From Bolinopsis microptera (lineage: Eukaryota > Ctenophora > Tentaculata > Lobata > Bolinopsidae), in the NCBI RefSeq assembly GCF_026151205.1, contig NC_087079.1, positions 7,554,635 to 7,618,634 of the forward strand: 64,000 nt of DNA. Reading direction: 5' to 3'. The stretch's first letter is position 1; every line of letters begins with the position of its first letter. Below are positions 11,401 to 21,900 of the stretch, piece after piece. The translations under genes and the position numbers were made by a program. Below the pieces are notes generated by a model, which saw nothing but the letters and a program-made list of their open reading frames with translations, was not told where the DNA came from and searched no databases.

Positions 11401-13334
11401 CTTTGTCACGTGAGCGTGTAAATCCTGGGGTTATTAATAGGAATCTTTGATTTGTTATTTCGGGGAAACTGAGGTACTTTGAGCTTTTAAGAGAACAATA
11501 GGGTTCTTTGAGAGAACAATAAGGATCATCAACCCATTCAAGAACTTGATGTAACGAGTCTTACTTGCCATATTATGATCATCATAAGCTGCTTTAAATA
11601 GCAATACAAACATCAGTAAATAATAACTAACCTGGTGTGCTGAATCCTCTGTGAACATCCTGGTTACCAGGGAAACCACCGAAAGAATTCGGGAGCGAGG
11701 AAGGTCGGCTGAGAAAGGGGCGTTGTAGGTTTTTAAACGTCATCTAAATATAATCGCCTGAAACAGTGCGAGTTTTAGGAACCTTGAGATGCTTAATCTT
11801 AGATGAGTGATACATGAGTTGATGAAATTTGTGATTTAATGGATAATTAAAAACCATCACCGCATTATTAACATGTTATTAACACAGTACTAGACATTAA
11901 ATAGATCAACCGCTGGCGCCGATCGATAATTAAAATTCTTGCCAGACTGAATTGAAACTGTCTAAAAACTTGTAACAGAGAAGATAGTATTGGCTATTTT
12001 TTGTGATGCAGGTAAGCAGAATAAGAATTCGGCATGTACTTTTCAATCTTATGATTAATTGGAGAATAGTCATGGGAGAATATACTGCTGAGCAGTAAGT
12101 CGTCTAAGATTGTTTTACAATGGCGACGTTCTGATAATGAAATGATGTCACTTTTACCATTTTTCATGACAGACTTCTAGAGTTGGTGCGAGTTGAACGT
12201 AAAGAAAAGGTTTCTCGTGTACCAGTCTCGACGTCTACATCATCAATGGAATCCCTATTCATTTATGTAACAAATGATTTTAGCACAGAGTTCGAAGATA
12301 TATGATATACAACATCTTACCAAGATGGTTCCTTGGTATCCATTTCAATTCGTAAGTGGCGAATTATGGACAACATTCGCCCCTGAAGTCAATAAATCAA
12401 AAAAGTAAAACTGACAGTAAAACTCAAAACTGATATATATAAAGCACGTGGCCTGCGACGAAAACAGAAAATGAGGCTAATACTGTTGTCTATGATTGCG
12501 TAGTACTAATACATAATAGTAATAATGGATTCGGCCAACAAAACATCGTGCATTGCATTTTTCAATTTCGCAGTTAGTACTTTAGTAGCTCAAACTCTGG
12601 CAAGGAGTTTAATTCAGATCATCGGCAAGTAATTCGATTTTTTTGTTTCGTAAACTGATCTAATCTTGTGCCCTTGTATAACCAAACTCTAAATTCAATT
12701 TGTGCCACATATTCGTGAATCGTAACAGTCCCACTCGAAATTGTCCCACTCGAAATGATGCCTAGTTGGTGAATGATGATAGTTGAAATTTTAAAAGTAC
12801 ACCATGACACACGAGTGCCCGATGAAATTGTTTTAAAGATCTGACAGCGTTTTTCGAGCAAGAAAACAAAGTTAAACTGATAACATGCAAACATCTTGAA
12901 GTTGAAATCATTGTATCTAAAAAACAGTTGCATCTCAGACTCAATTCTCAATAAACCACAACCTAGTGCTGCTTTACCTGGGGACCCCAGGCTATTATGT
13001 TCATAAAGATTCGGCGGAATGACAGGCTGAGCGCCGCCCAGTAAAGTGCTGCTATGATAAGAAGAATGCATGATCAACTTCCAGATGGACAAGCGAATGT
13101 ATAAGTATAAATATAACCTTTTAGAGTACAACAGATCTGAGCTAAAACTGCAAATTTATTAACAAGACAGAAAACCACTGCAACTAAGATCAAAGATATT
13201 TCAACAATCCTGCTTTTTTGTGAAGCAACATTTAGCCCAGACCTCACTCCCTCGCCCACTTTTCCCACCCACAAGCACTTGAGCAGCTGGACAGTCCTAC
13301 TTAATTTGTAGCCGCGGATGTGGTCAACATCCAT
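8390..13334 (-). CDS. Unrecognised multi-exon gene, acidic and Arg-Gly/Gly-rich protein
   Basis: I assembled this gene from exons whose splice signals and phases agree: 11708-11632, 11365-11222, 9592-9234, 8832-8792, 8604-8576 and 8458-8390 (TAA stop). A possible first exon, 13334-13301 (MDVDHIRGYKL), also fits in phase but is weaker. The protein would have a Pro-rich basic part (TKRRPMTRPKPPPPVQ), then an acidic part starting IAEPEPEVVEDETCPAC, then an Arg-Gly/Gly-rich low-complexity tract read from a C/T-rich microsatellite, and a short helical C-terminus (SASLKKYLEHIFSDISQHAD). I do not recognise the family. The phase agreement over five junctions is the main support. The exact donor in the G-rich tract is uncertain because many GTAGGG alternatives exist. 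Confidence 0.5.
8576..8604 (-). CDS. Unknown minus-strand gene, 29-nt microexon
   Basis: Between acceptor GGGCCATTCAG and donor GTAAAGT lie two leading bases and nine codons (SASLKKYLE). They join in frame with the exons on either side. Confidence 0.35.
8693..8802 (-). repeat. 54-bp tandem duplication carrying a 5' splice site
   Basis: The segment running from GTGTATAATAGTATGTCCAG to CTTACCTGAGTTCGCTGAT is present twice head to tail. Read on the minus strand, each copy contains the 3' end of the 41-nt exon plus the donor CAG|GTAAG. The functional exon (8832-8792) is therefore followed within its intron by a second copy of its own donor. Confidence 0.85.
8792..8832 (-). CDS. Unknown minus-strand gene, 41-nt exon
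   Basis: Acceptor TTGTTTTCAG and donor CAG|GTAAGAT bound an acidic peptide, DEVVVESITSANS, with one base over at each end. It matches the 2-nt overhang left by a GTAAGG donor at 9233 and the two leading bases of the 8604-8576 exon. Confidence 0.5.
8945..9420. repeat. CCCCTA/CCCCTCC low-complexity tract
   Basis: This is an irregular array of CCCCTACCCCTCC, CCCCCT and ATTACAACCACC motifs. Its 9234-9420 part appears to be translated on the minus strand as Arg-Gly/Gly repeats within an exon. The remainder lies in the following intron. Confidence 0.9.
9234..9592 (-). CDS. Unknown minus-strand gene, RG/G-rich exon
   Basis: The acceptor TTTATCTAG is followed in phase 0 by IAEPEPEVVEDETCPAC, then an acidic Ser/Asp stretch (LSDRDDSSDLRLDLEGYY) and about 60 residues of Gly-Arg and Gly repeats, ending at donor GGG|GTAAGG. 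The length of 359 nt leaves two bases over, as the next exon requires. Arg-Gly tracts are common in RNA-binding proteins, but no RNA-binding domain is visible here. The tract may be a microsatellite captured as coding sequence. Confidence 0.5.
9668..10275. mobile_element. 608-bp TA-flanked inverted-repeat element (Tc1/mariner-like MITE)
   Basis: Both ends carry the inverted repeat CCTTAGTCGGTAATATTATG followed by a G/C run, flanked by TA on each side (9666-9667 and 10276-10277). Inside, a subterminal block (ATATGGACTGTT...GGTTCTTTGGCCC...GACCCCCC) occurs twice in the same orientation, so the element looks nested or partly duplicated. There is no transposase; it would have moved in trans. Confidence 0.8.
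10276..11221. other. Intronic or intergenic, dispersed repeat copy
   Basis: No exon is supported. 10829-10877 contains GTTGCTCCTTTATAAACAAT followed by TCAGTTTGAGAAGAACTATTG, which recurs at 13779-13818 with one change. It is a fragment of an unclassified dispersed repeat. Confidence 0.4.
11222..11365 (-). CDS. Unknown minus-strand gene, proline-rich exon
   Basis: The acceptor GCCCACCCCAG and donor CAG|GTTGGT enclose exactly 48 codons in phase 0: ACFSMTITQLSTPGPKPIAK, then a basic and Pro-rich end (TKRRPMTRPKPPPPVQ). The other two frames of this exon contain stops. The segment reads as linker or disordered sequence. Confidence 0.5.
11632..11708 (-). CDS. Unknown minus-strand gene, upstream exon
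   Basis: A strong pyrimidine tract and acceptor (CGCCCCTTTCTCAG) and the donor CAG|GTTAGT bound 77 nt. The frame DLPRSRILSVVSLVTRMFTE ends in phase 0, compatible with the next exon. A second frame is also open, which lowers confidence. Confidence 0.4.
11709..13300. other. Intron or intergenic; relict of the fold-back hAT element
   Basis: 12966-13040 resembles the inner arm of the 44.7-46.7 kb palindrome: both contain TACCTGGGGACCCCAGGCT, then ATTCATAAA and GGCGGAATGACA. It is diverged and degenerate, so it is an older family member. Nothing else is recognised. Confidence 0.45.
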
Positions 13335-15803
13335 TTAGTTTAACAAGTTAAAACTTGAGAACCGATCATACAGTTTGTTTAATAAACTGTCTTAAAAACT
13401 GTAGTATAAGTTGTGGGTCGAAAATTAGTTACTTATTAAGTTAAATTGTGCGGTTAATTAGCAACATTGATTAGCAACATTGTCAGACCAACAGCATTTT
13501 TGAAAAAACACACACTGCAGATAGTTGAAATTCAAAACAATCAAAACGACAATAGGACAGCTTATCAACTCAGCAAGCATGCTCATCACAAAAAGAAACT
13601 TGGAAGACCGCAGTCAATGACTGAGCTCGTGGTGGTTTAACCTACTATACCTTGTAATGTCGTATCGAACAAGTTCGGCCTCGTTGAAGACTATAATGTA
13701 GAGTGATAACAAAACGGCGTACCAGCCGAGCAGAATAACTCGGATATTCGGTCAAAAGAGCCGGGCCGAGACGGAGAAGGTTGCTCCTTTATAAACAATC
13801 CAGTTTGAGAAGAACTATTGCTGGCGAATATATATGTCGCACTATACAAACATGCTCCGAACAAAGCACAGGCGCGACACGAACAGGCGGTCATTGACCA
13901 GTCACAGCTCTCAAGTTTTCAAACGATCCAATCAGACGCCTCTAATTGAGGTCAGGTGATGTCGTATTTAATAGTTCGTCGGCAGATGTTTGTCAGGGGC
14001 TGATTGTTTGATAAGCAGCGCGTGTTTTATAAAGTTGCTATTTGAATGACCTATTAGCCAGCAGATCTCAAGTGTTCCTGTCACGTGACACTACCACGTC
14101 ACTGGTTCGCTGTCACGTGATGCCCTCTGTCTGCTTCTGGCAGGCACGGTAGTGCTATCCAGGCTTTGAGTCAAACGGGCCGAGTAGAAACAGGAGCAAG
14201 GTGGTTTAAAATAATCTCTCGGATGAATTTAGGAATGGTTTTGTTTCCGTAGAAATAGAATGATAGAATAATGGTTATAGAGGTCAACCCGTTCAGCATT
14301 ACAAGCTCAACTTCAAGAAATTCTTATTTTCTTGTTAAACCAGGTTTTACAACTTTGTTAAAGATACTGAACTAATATGTAATAGGCGCGGTGAAGCATA
14401 ATTATAAACCTTCTCGTATGATTATCATTGAATCAAAATTGTAAATTTGAACAGAAGCGTCTAGAAATTATGCATGTGATGATTGATTAAGAAATTTAAA
14501 ATGTACTGAAGTCGAAGGATAGCGCCACGTACTGAACTGTCGCAAGCGTTTTGAAAAGGGAGGAACTATCCACATTCAATAGTGACCATCATGGTATCTT
14601 CATAATACGTACATGAGTTTATCTGAGGTATACTTCAAGGTGTGCTTACAGGCAACAACAATGAATAAGGAGCTCCCTTCTGCCCCTATCTGCAGTAGCT
14701 ACCCTCTACAGTGAGTACTAATGACAATGCACAGGTAGTGGGATGCAGATACAAGCAAGTTAAAATTGATCTTTGGCTACATGATAAGTACAGTTTATCA
14801 ATAGTGGATATGATTGAGCTGAGTAAACTGACCTCAGAAAACAGAAAAGCGAATAATAACTGCCCACTTTCTCTTTAATGAAATTGAATGGCTAAATCCG
14901 AATGACCATGATTTGGCTATTTCACGATTCATCATCTACCATGATACATGAGAGATTTTTAAAAATCGATTCATATCTTTTTGAGCTCTATTACTAATTG
15001 ATATTCTGATTTAAGCAGAATGATTCATAAATTCTTGATATCATGGTTTAAACAGTATCAGTAAGTGTACCATTACAAATGTAGCGTATTTTAAGAATTG
15101 TATCAAGCCAGGAAAGTTACTGCATGTCAAACGAAGATCTTAATTTCTTTGAGATGACCGAGGCTATCTGTCTGTATAACAATGTCACACAATGACGTCA
15201 CACAATGACGTCACACAATGATGTCACGAAAAAGACAAATATGTCACGCAGGAGGAAACGATTCGAGAAATGAAGAAAGTTTACCTTATTTCACTGACAT
15301 CCGTAAGTTAGAGACAAGTTATACAACAGGCTCATAACTAATACCAAATATATGAAGGAAAAATGTAAAACAACTGAAAGCTTTGTTTACACATGCTTAA
15401 AATAGCAAATGGAAAATATAAATCTGTACCGGGGTTTTAATGAAATCCGGGACTCTCTAAGTCTAAATAAAAAATATCATACGGTGGACCAAAATCAAGA
15501 ATAAGAAAGTTTAAGTTGAATTTCAACAAGAAAATTTAACATAAATGTTTTCATTGTTGATTAGTGATTCCATTTTGGGCCGCCTTCTTCTTAAACTTAA
15601 TAATGGTAATTAAACCGTCCTCAGGACGAAAATAAAAGCTGCAGTTACCGTTTCAATAGGACAAAATATTAAAATTTAGTCCCAAAAAAATGTAACTTGA
15701 CGTCCAAAACGTTTGGTCTTTAAAATGACTTGCAGTCAGGGTTTTAGTTTCGGCAAAGTGACGTCACAATCTGAACGTGACGTCACGATGAAATATGATG
15801 TCA
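13335..15803. other. Intergenic between the unknown gene and EEF2K; CRE-like sites
   Basis: No exon is supported. CACGTG occurs near 14082 and 14115. 15187-15232 holds three CACAATGACGTCA-type units (two perfect TGACGTCA), and two more TGACGTCA sites lie at about 15760-15786, in the presumed 3' untranslated region of EEF2K. Confidence 0.4.
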
Positions 15804-15921
15804 TCACTCCTCCTCGCACTCCGCCCAGACCTCCTCAGCTAGCATGAACCACTTGTTGGCCAGACGGCCGTTCATTGCTGACATGGCGGTCTCTGCAGCC
15901 TCAGTGAACAGGTAACCTGAC
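15804..15921 (-). CDS. EEF2K: EEF2K exon 16 (C-terminus)
   Basis: The exon encodes SGYLFTEAAETAMSAMNGRL and then ANKWFMLAEEVWAECEEE with TGA at 15806-15804. It matches the eEF2-docking C-terminal helix of the family (human ...ANQYYQKAEEAWAQMEE). Confidence 0.95.
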
Positions 15922-18900
15922 CTTAAATTAAAATATAAGTTAAATTTAACAGCTCATATACTGCAATTAGCAAGGTGGGTTACCAAAAATTGAACAGAGC
16001 AGCGAGAAAATAGGGGTTAATTTCTCTCCTTTCTGCTTTAAAAATATTCATTATTACATTAATAATTAATGTTATCCATTGTAAGTGGCAAATACCACAC
16101 ATACTTGAGAGGGTCCTTGTTGAGACCGTGTCCCCCGTGTTGAAACATTTCCGCTATCTTAGCCAGAATCTGGTATGTTGGTTCGTGTGTGTCCATATCT
16201 GGGAGGCGGGAGATTCTTGTTCAGTTTTTGTTTGTGCTGCATTGAATCTCGAGACTTATGCTAATTATATGCTAATTGTATGCTAATTATATGCTAATTA
16301 TATGCTAATTATATGCTAATTATATGCTAATTATATGCTCGACCTCATTAGAAAAATGTATTTTGATTTTTGGCAACTGAAGAGTTTGCTTACCTGAACC
16401 AGCGGAAGAACATTCGGTGTATTTTCTGTAGTATTTCTCAGCTTTAACCCAATTCTCCTCGACCCCATACAGTCCTCTGAATATAAGAACGGAAATTAAA
16501 CATGATTTCAAAAAGGAAATCTGCCAGTTTATTTACCGTCAGCTGTTTTGAGATGAATTCGGAAATTTCACCCTCAAGATGTTGATCAAGAAATAATTCT
16601 CACTCTAAAGTGACTCACAGATGGTAAGCCTGAGCGACGTTCAATATTGCTGTGATAGTTCCATGTTTTGCAGCCTTTTCCATGTACATAATACCTTCAC
16701 TCTCACTCACGAGATTATCCTGAAAATTATTATCTGTGGTAATAACAATTGATTTTAATTCGAAAGTTTCACTTTCAAATATCAATACATTATGGTGTAT
16801 GGACTCTTATTACATCAATGCTTCTTCATACTGACCCAATCACGAACTTATTCATTAAATATTGAAAGGTGAGTTCAAAAAGGTAACGAAGAACTTTTAT
16901 GAATAGAAAAATGGCAAAATTTAAAGTTTTGCAGATAATATGAAATATCCACTATGAATCTTGTTCAGTTCGAATGTCCTCTGTGCAGAATTTTGCAGTA
17001 AGAATTTATTAGTAGTGGGTGTATGACTAACATGAGGTTAGAGATCGCTATAGACTTTACGCTATGAGCTATGAATGTGATTCTTAGGTACTGACTACCT
17101 AAGCGGGAGCAGTAGCAAGCCCAGTCTGTTAGACTGTTCAACGTCAAATCTATAACTGCACGCATTTATACGTACGTGGCAGTCATAGATCAGACATTGC
17201 ATTTTGGTTGCCCGCGTAGTACATAAAAGACACGAGTTGTTTACTAGAATAAGAAGCTTCGAGAACGTCCCAGTTGTTCCCTTCTTTCACATGCGAGTAA
17301 AAATAGCAAGACATCGTTTAAAGTATAATACACGTCATTCTCCATTATTCTAGGAGAATCAGGAACGGACATGTCACATGGAATCCAGGAGGTCTAAAAC
17401 CGAGAGGAGCTTATATAAGGTAACTAGTTCACACATTATGAGGGTTCCAATTTCACACACTAGTCTTGAAATGCTACCATGATTAGGTTAAAAGAGAAAA
17501 GTATAGTTTGTAGTTGGGAGACTACAGCGTAGCTGTATAGGTTTGGGTAAAGGTCGTATCGCAACAAATGCCCTGCTAAAGGAACGGATTTTGATACCTG
17601 AAATTTAGGGAAAAGAATCGGCGACACTTCAAAGACGCCAAATTGAAACTCTTTTCGCAATTCGATGCAATTCAATTTAATTAATATCGCCGTTGGTGAC
17701 ATTCGATCAAAAATCAAACGAACAAGTTTGATTATTATCCTAATAGTTAGAGAGTAATATAATATTTGTATTTTACAGTAAACATTTGCCTAAAAACCGA
17801 AAGGTTGATTATTGAAAATAACAGCACTGCTATAACACAACTGCATTAATATCCAACAAATAAAACATTGATATAGCAATAGTATTTTAAGAACTTACGT
17901 TGAGCTCCAATTCTCTCAGCTCGTCGTGGTAGATGTTCAAATGAAGACAAGCTGAAAATTAGATAAATTAAGATAACTTTGTAAATTAGGAGTTATAACT
18001 AATTTATTATTTAAAATTTTTCAGTCGAGCAAGCTTATTCATGAAACGAGCCATTCACGCACTCTAGTTCGACAACTTACGTTTGCCAGAAATCACCCCT
18101 GTCGAGTGTCGAACTTCGGTACGTGTCGACTGTCGAACTAGAGTCCAGGTAGCGTACTCTAGTTCGACAAATAGTTTCTGCTTGTGGTCCAACGGCTATT
18201 GCCGGGTCCTTATCATAGGATCACAGGGTTCAATAGCAGGTGCACGAGATCAGAAATTTCGAAACGTTTAGGTAATCTTAAAACCTATTTATTGATATCA
18301 AGCAACCAGCGGTTGGAAATTTCAGAACCATTCAGTATAATCAATAATATTAATTGCAATTCTTCTACTTTACAAGCGTACTCTACAATCTATATCTATA
18401 AAACGGAGTACGAGTTACATGGGGCCACTTAGTCTACAATAATAGTGCTAACTAACAATTAAGACTCCGGTCAGTAAGGCACCAGATTGTTAAGTAGTTA
18501 TCAAATTAGCAATTGTCTCAATCAGCTACCAATAAGATAAAATAATGACGATGTTTACATTACACACATAGTACATATTAGTTATGTTTCATTTTAAAGC
18601 CGTATCGATTTTCTATACACATACTAAAAATCAAATGCGTAACTAAAACAGAAATGAAATTACAGAAGTTTTAAATTTGTTGTCAAAAAACGAACTTTTA
18701 GGGGTGTTTCTAATGACCAGGGTCTTATACAGCATGAGATACGTGGCAAGCAAACCGCGGGGGCAGGGGGCACGCCAATCCCGATACTGAATCCACGGCG
18801 CTCTTTTCGAATTGAAGCTTCTCGTGAGAGTAGCGAGCAATAGAGTAGCAAGCTAGGTAAATTTATATCCCGCTTATATCAACAACCAATATCATGATAA

Positions 18901-21900
18901 TAAAAATTGCCGATGTGATATTAATCCCATGACAAGCACTGGTGCTACTCATATAACTGCTTAACTGTTGGCGTTGCTGCACGCTATCGAATCACACAGG
19001 CATTTGATTCATTGATTCATGATTGGGATAACAACTACAAGCTCGAATGGTATACCATAATTATACATAATTATATAACCCATGAAGGTACAATACTACA
19101 ATAGTCGTATAGAACATTCCTCTAATATTACCGTTACTTCTGACTCACGGAACGTTATCAAAGTTCATATATGCTACTCAAAATTGTTCGATAAAAAACT
19201 AAATTCAAAGATATTGTGAATTACAAAATGTATCTTCATGAATATCTTTCTTGTCCAGTCGAAGTTCTCTTGTCGAACTTTAGTACGTGTCGAACTAAAC
19301 TCCAGGTAGCGTAACCTAGTTCGACAGAGTCGAACTTTAGGGTTTGTAGAACTACAGTACGTGTCGAACTAAAGTACATGTACCGAAACGAACGAACTTG
19401 TAAACAAAACTTAAAAAATAACAAAAAGTTCAAAAATTCCAAACAACAGCTACAGCTCAGTGTTGATTGCAGCAATGTACAGATGCTTTAGATATTTGAT
19501 GGTTAAAAATATTAAATTGTATGTTATTCCGTGCCGATATCATAGGCAGTCCCTTTCTCTCCCCACCAAAACGCACTCTGCGGACACATCTTGATGATCA
19601 AAATTTATGATTTACAATTGTTCAGTCGAGCAAGCTCATTCATGGCTTGTGAAAAATAAATTAAACGAAGGAACTTGTAAACAAAACTTTAAAAATAACA
19701 AAAACTTCGAAAATTCCAAACAACAGCTCAGTGTCGATTGCAAGTGCTAAGCTCCTGCATAACCAGCTGCGTCACTTTTCCCAGGAAGTTGCGCTCGTCG
19801 CACTCAGCGGACACCTCCTGCACTGCACCGGAGCGCGTCGCACTCTGCGGACACCTCCTGCACTGCACCGGAGCGCGTCGCACCTAGCAACTCCTCCCAA
19901 CTCACCACAACGTCATGTACCAAGTAACTTGCTAGCCGGCTGCATCTACCGTCGTAGTACATCGCAGCAATATCTTCAATGCGCAGCGCGCGTGAGAACA
20001 CATTCAGTTGGTATATCTCCCCGCCAAATGCTTGGTTCACATCAAAACCACCGCCCAGTGAATCCTGATCTTGTCCGACAATTAGAGTGCCACAAGAATT
20101 GTTGAGCCTGGAAGTGGTAGTCACGTGGGACTTAACGAGGACCCCGTTCACGTGGAACTCCATCAGACTTGAAGCGGAGCTCCATACCAAACAGAAGTGA
20201 TACCATTCGTTCTTCAACAAAACCAAGTCAGTCCACTCCATAACATCTGTGTTACCGACTACGTTATGGTACCAGTCGGATAACATGAGCTCGTTGAAGC
20301 GCCCCGGTACTGCGTAGCTGAACCAGATGTGCTGGGCGCGCGGGTCCAGGAACTTCTTCATCCATGTACACACGGACACAGCGGTGGTAACTTTAGAGAA
20401 GTCAGGGTTTAGCTTTATGTAGTTGTTGGTGGATACCTTCTCGGGGAACCTCAGGTAACTTTGGAGAAGTCAGGGTTTAGCTTTATGTAGTTGTTGGTGG
20501 ATACCTTCGCGGGGAACCTCAGGGTTTAGCTTTATGTAGTTGTTGGTGGATACCTTCTCGGGGAACTTCAGGGCTTTGTTTAGAGAAGTCAGGGTTTAGC
20601 TTTATGTAGTTGTTGGTGGATACCTTCTCGGGGAACCTCAGGGTTTAGCTTTATGTAGTTGTTGGTGGAGACCTTCTCGGGGAACCTCAGGGTTTAGTTT
20701 TATGTAGTTGTTGGAGGATACCTTCTCGGGGAACCTCAGGTAACTTTGGAGAAGTCAGGGTTTAGCTTTGTGTAGTTGTTGGTGGATACCTTCGCGGGGA
20801 ACCTCAGGGTTTAGCTTTATGTAGTTGTTGGTGGATACCTTCTCGGGGAACCTCAGGGTTTAGTTTTATGTAGTTGTTGGTGGATACCTTCTCGGGGAAC
20901 CTCAGGTAACTTTGGAGAAGTCAGGGTTTAGCTTTATGTAGTTGTTGGTGGATACCTTCGCGGGGAACCTCAGGGTTTAGCTTTATGTAGTTGTTGGTGG
21001 ATACCTTCTCGGGGAACCTCAGGGCTTTGTTCCATTGGTCAGTGTCGGCAAGGGAACCGGCGATAAGACAGAGAAACAGGACAGCAAACATTGTGGGTAC
21101 GGTGAGAAATAAAATTAATATGGTTGAATCTTTTAATCAAAAGTTGGGAGTTCCGCCGTCCCATATAATGTGCAAATTATCCGTTCATTCGTTTCATTCT
21201 CAAACGTAATTAAGTTATTTTTTAATCAAAAGTTGGGAGTTTCGCCGTCCCATATGTGCAAATTATCAGTTCATTTAATGAACATGTGGCGATTTAATAG
21301 AATTTGGGGGAACCAACCCGTTATGATATTAACAATCAGGAACACCTCAGACTTTTTGCATCATAAGTAAGACTAGAATGATCTAAATCCAATATTCTAA
21401 ACATTCAATACCTTCCTTCCCCCCCCCCCCCCCCTCATAGGCAGTCCCTTTCTCTCCCCCACCAAAACGTGTGTAATGGTGTGTAACGAAGTGGCGGTGT
21501 ATAATAAACGACCTCAATGGAGATTATATTGAAAGTAAATTAATCGCAGGTCGATAATTCACAACAGTTTTATAGCAAATAATCTTGTAATATCCTGCAT
21601 ATCACTATGAATATTCGCATAATTAATCCCAGTGAGTACGTGATTTTAGCTTTCCCTTAGCCCTACTCCAGTTCGCATATATATATACAAGAATTGCGCA
21701 CTGCAAAAAGTTCGTTATTTTCAACATTTTAAAAACTTGCAACGTTTCAATGCGTGCTAAGACCAATATAGCAAACATAGTGGGTAAGGTGAGAAAGACT
21801 CCTTAAACGTAATTAAGTTATCTTTTAATCAAAAGTTGGGAGTTTCGCCGTCCTATCTGTACAAATTATCCGTTCATTTAATGAACATGACGTGGCAATT

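Noticed and set aside
13691-13894. Cys-rich small protein on the minus strand
   Set aside because: It overlaps a dispersed repeat shared with 10829-10877 and lacks splice or homology support.
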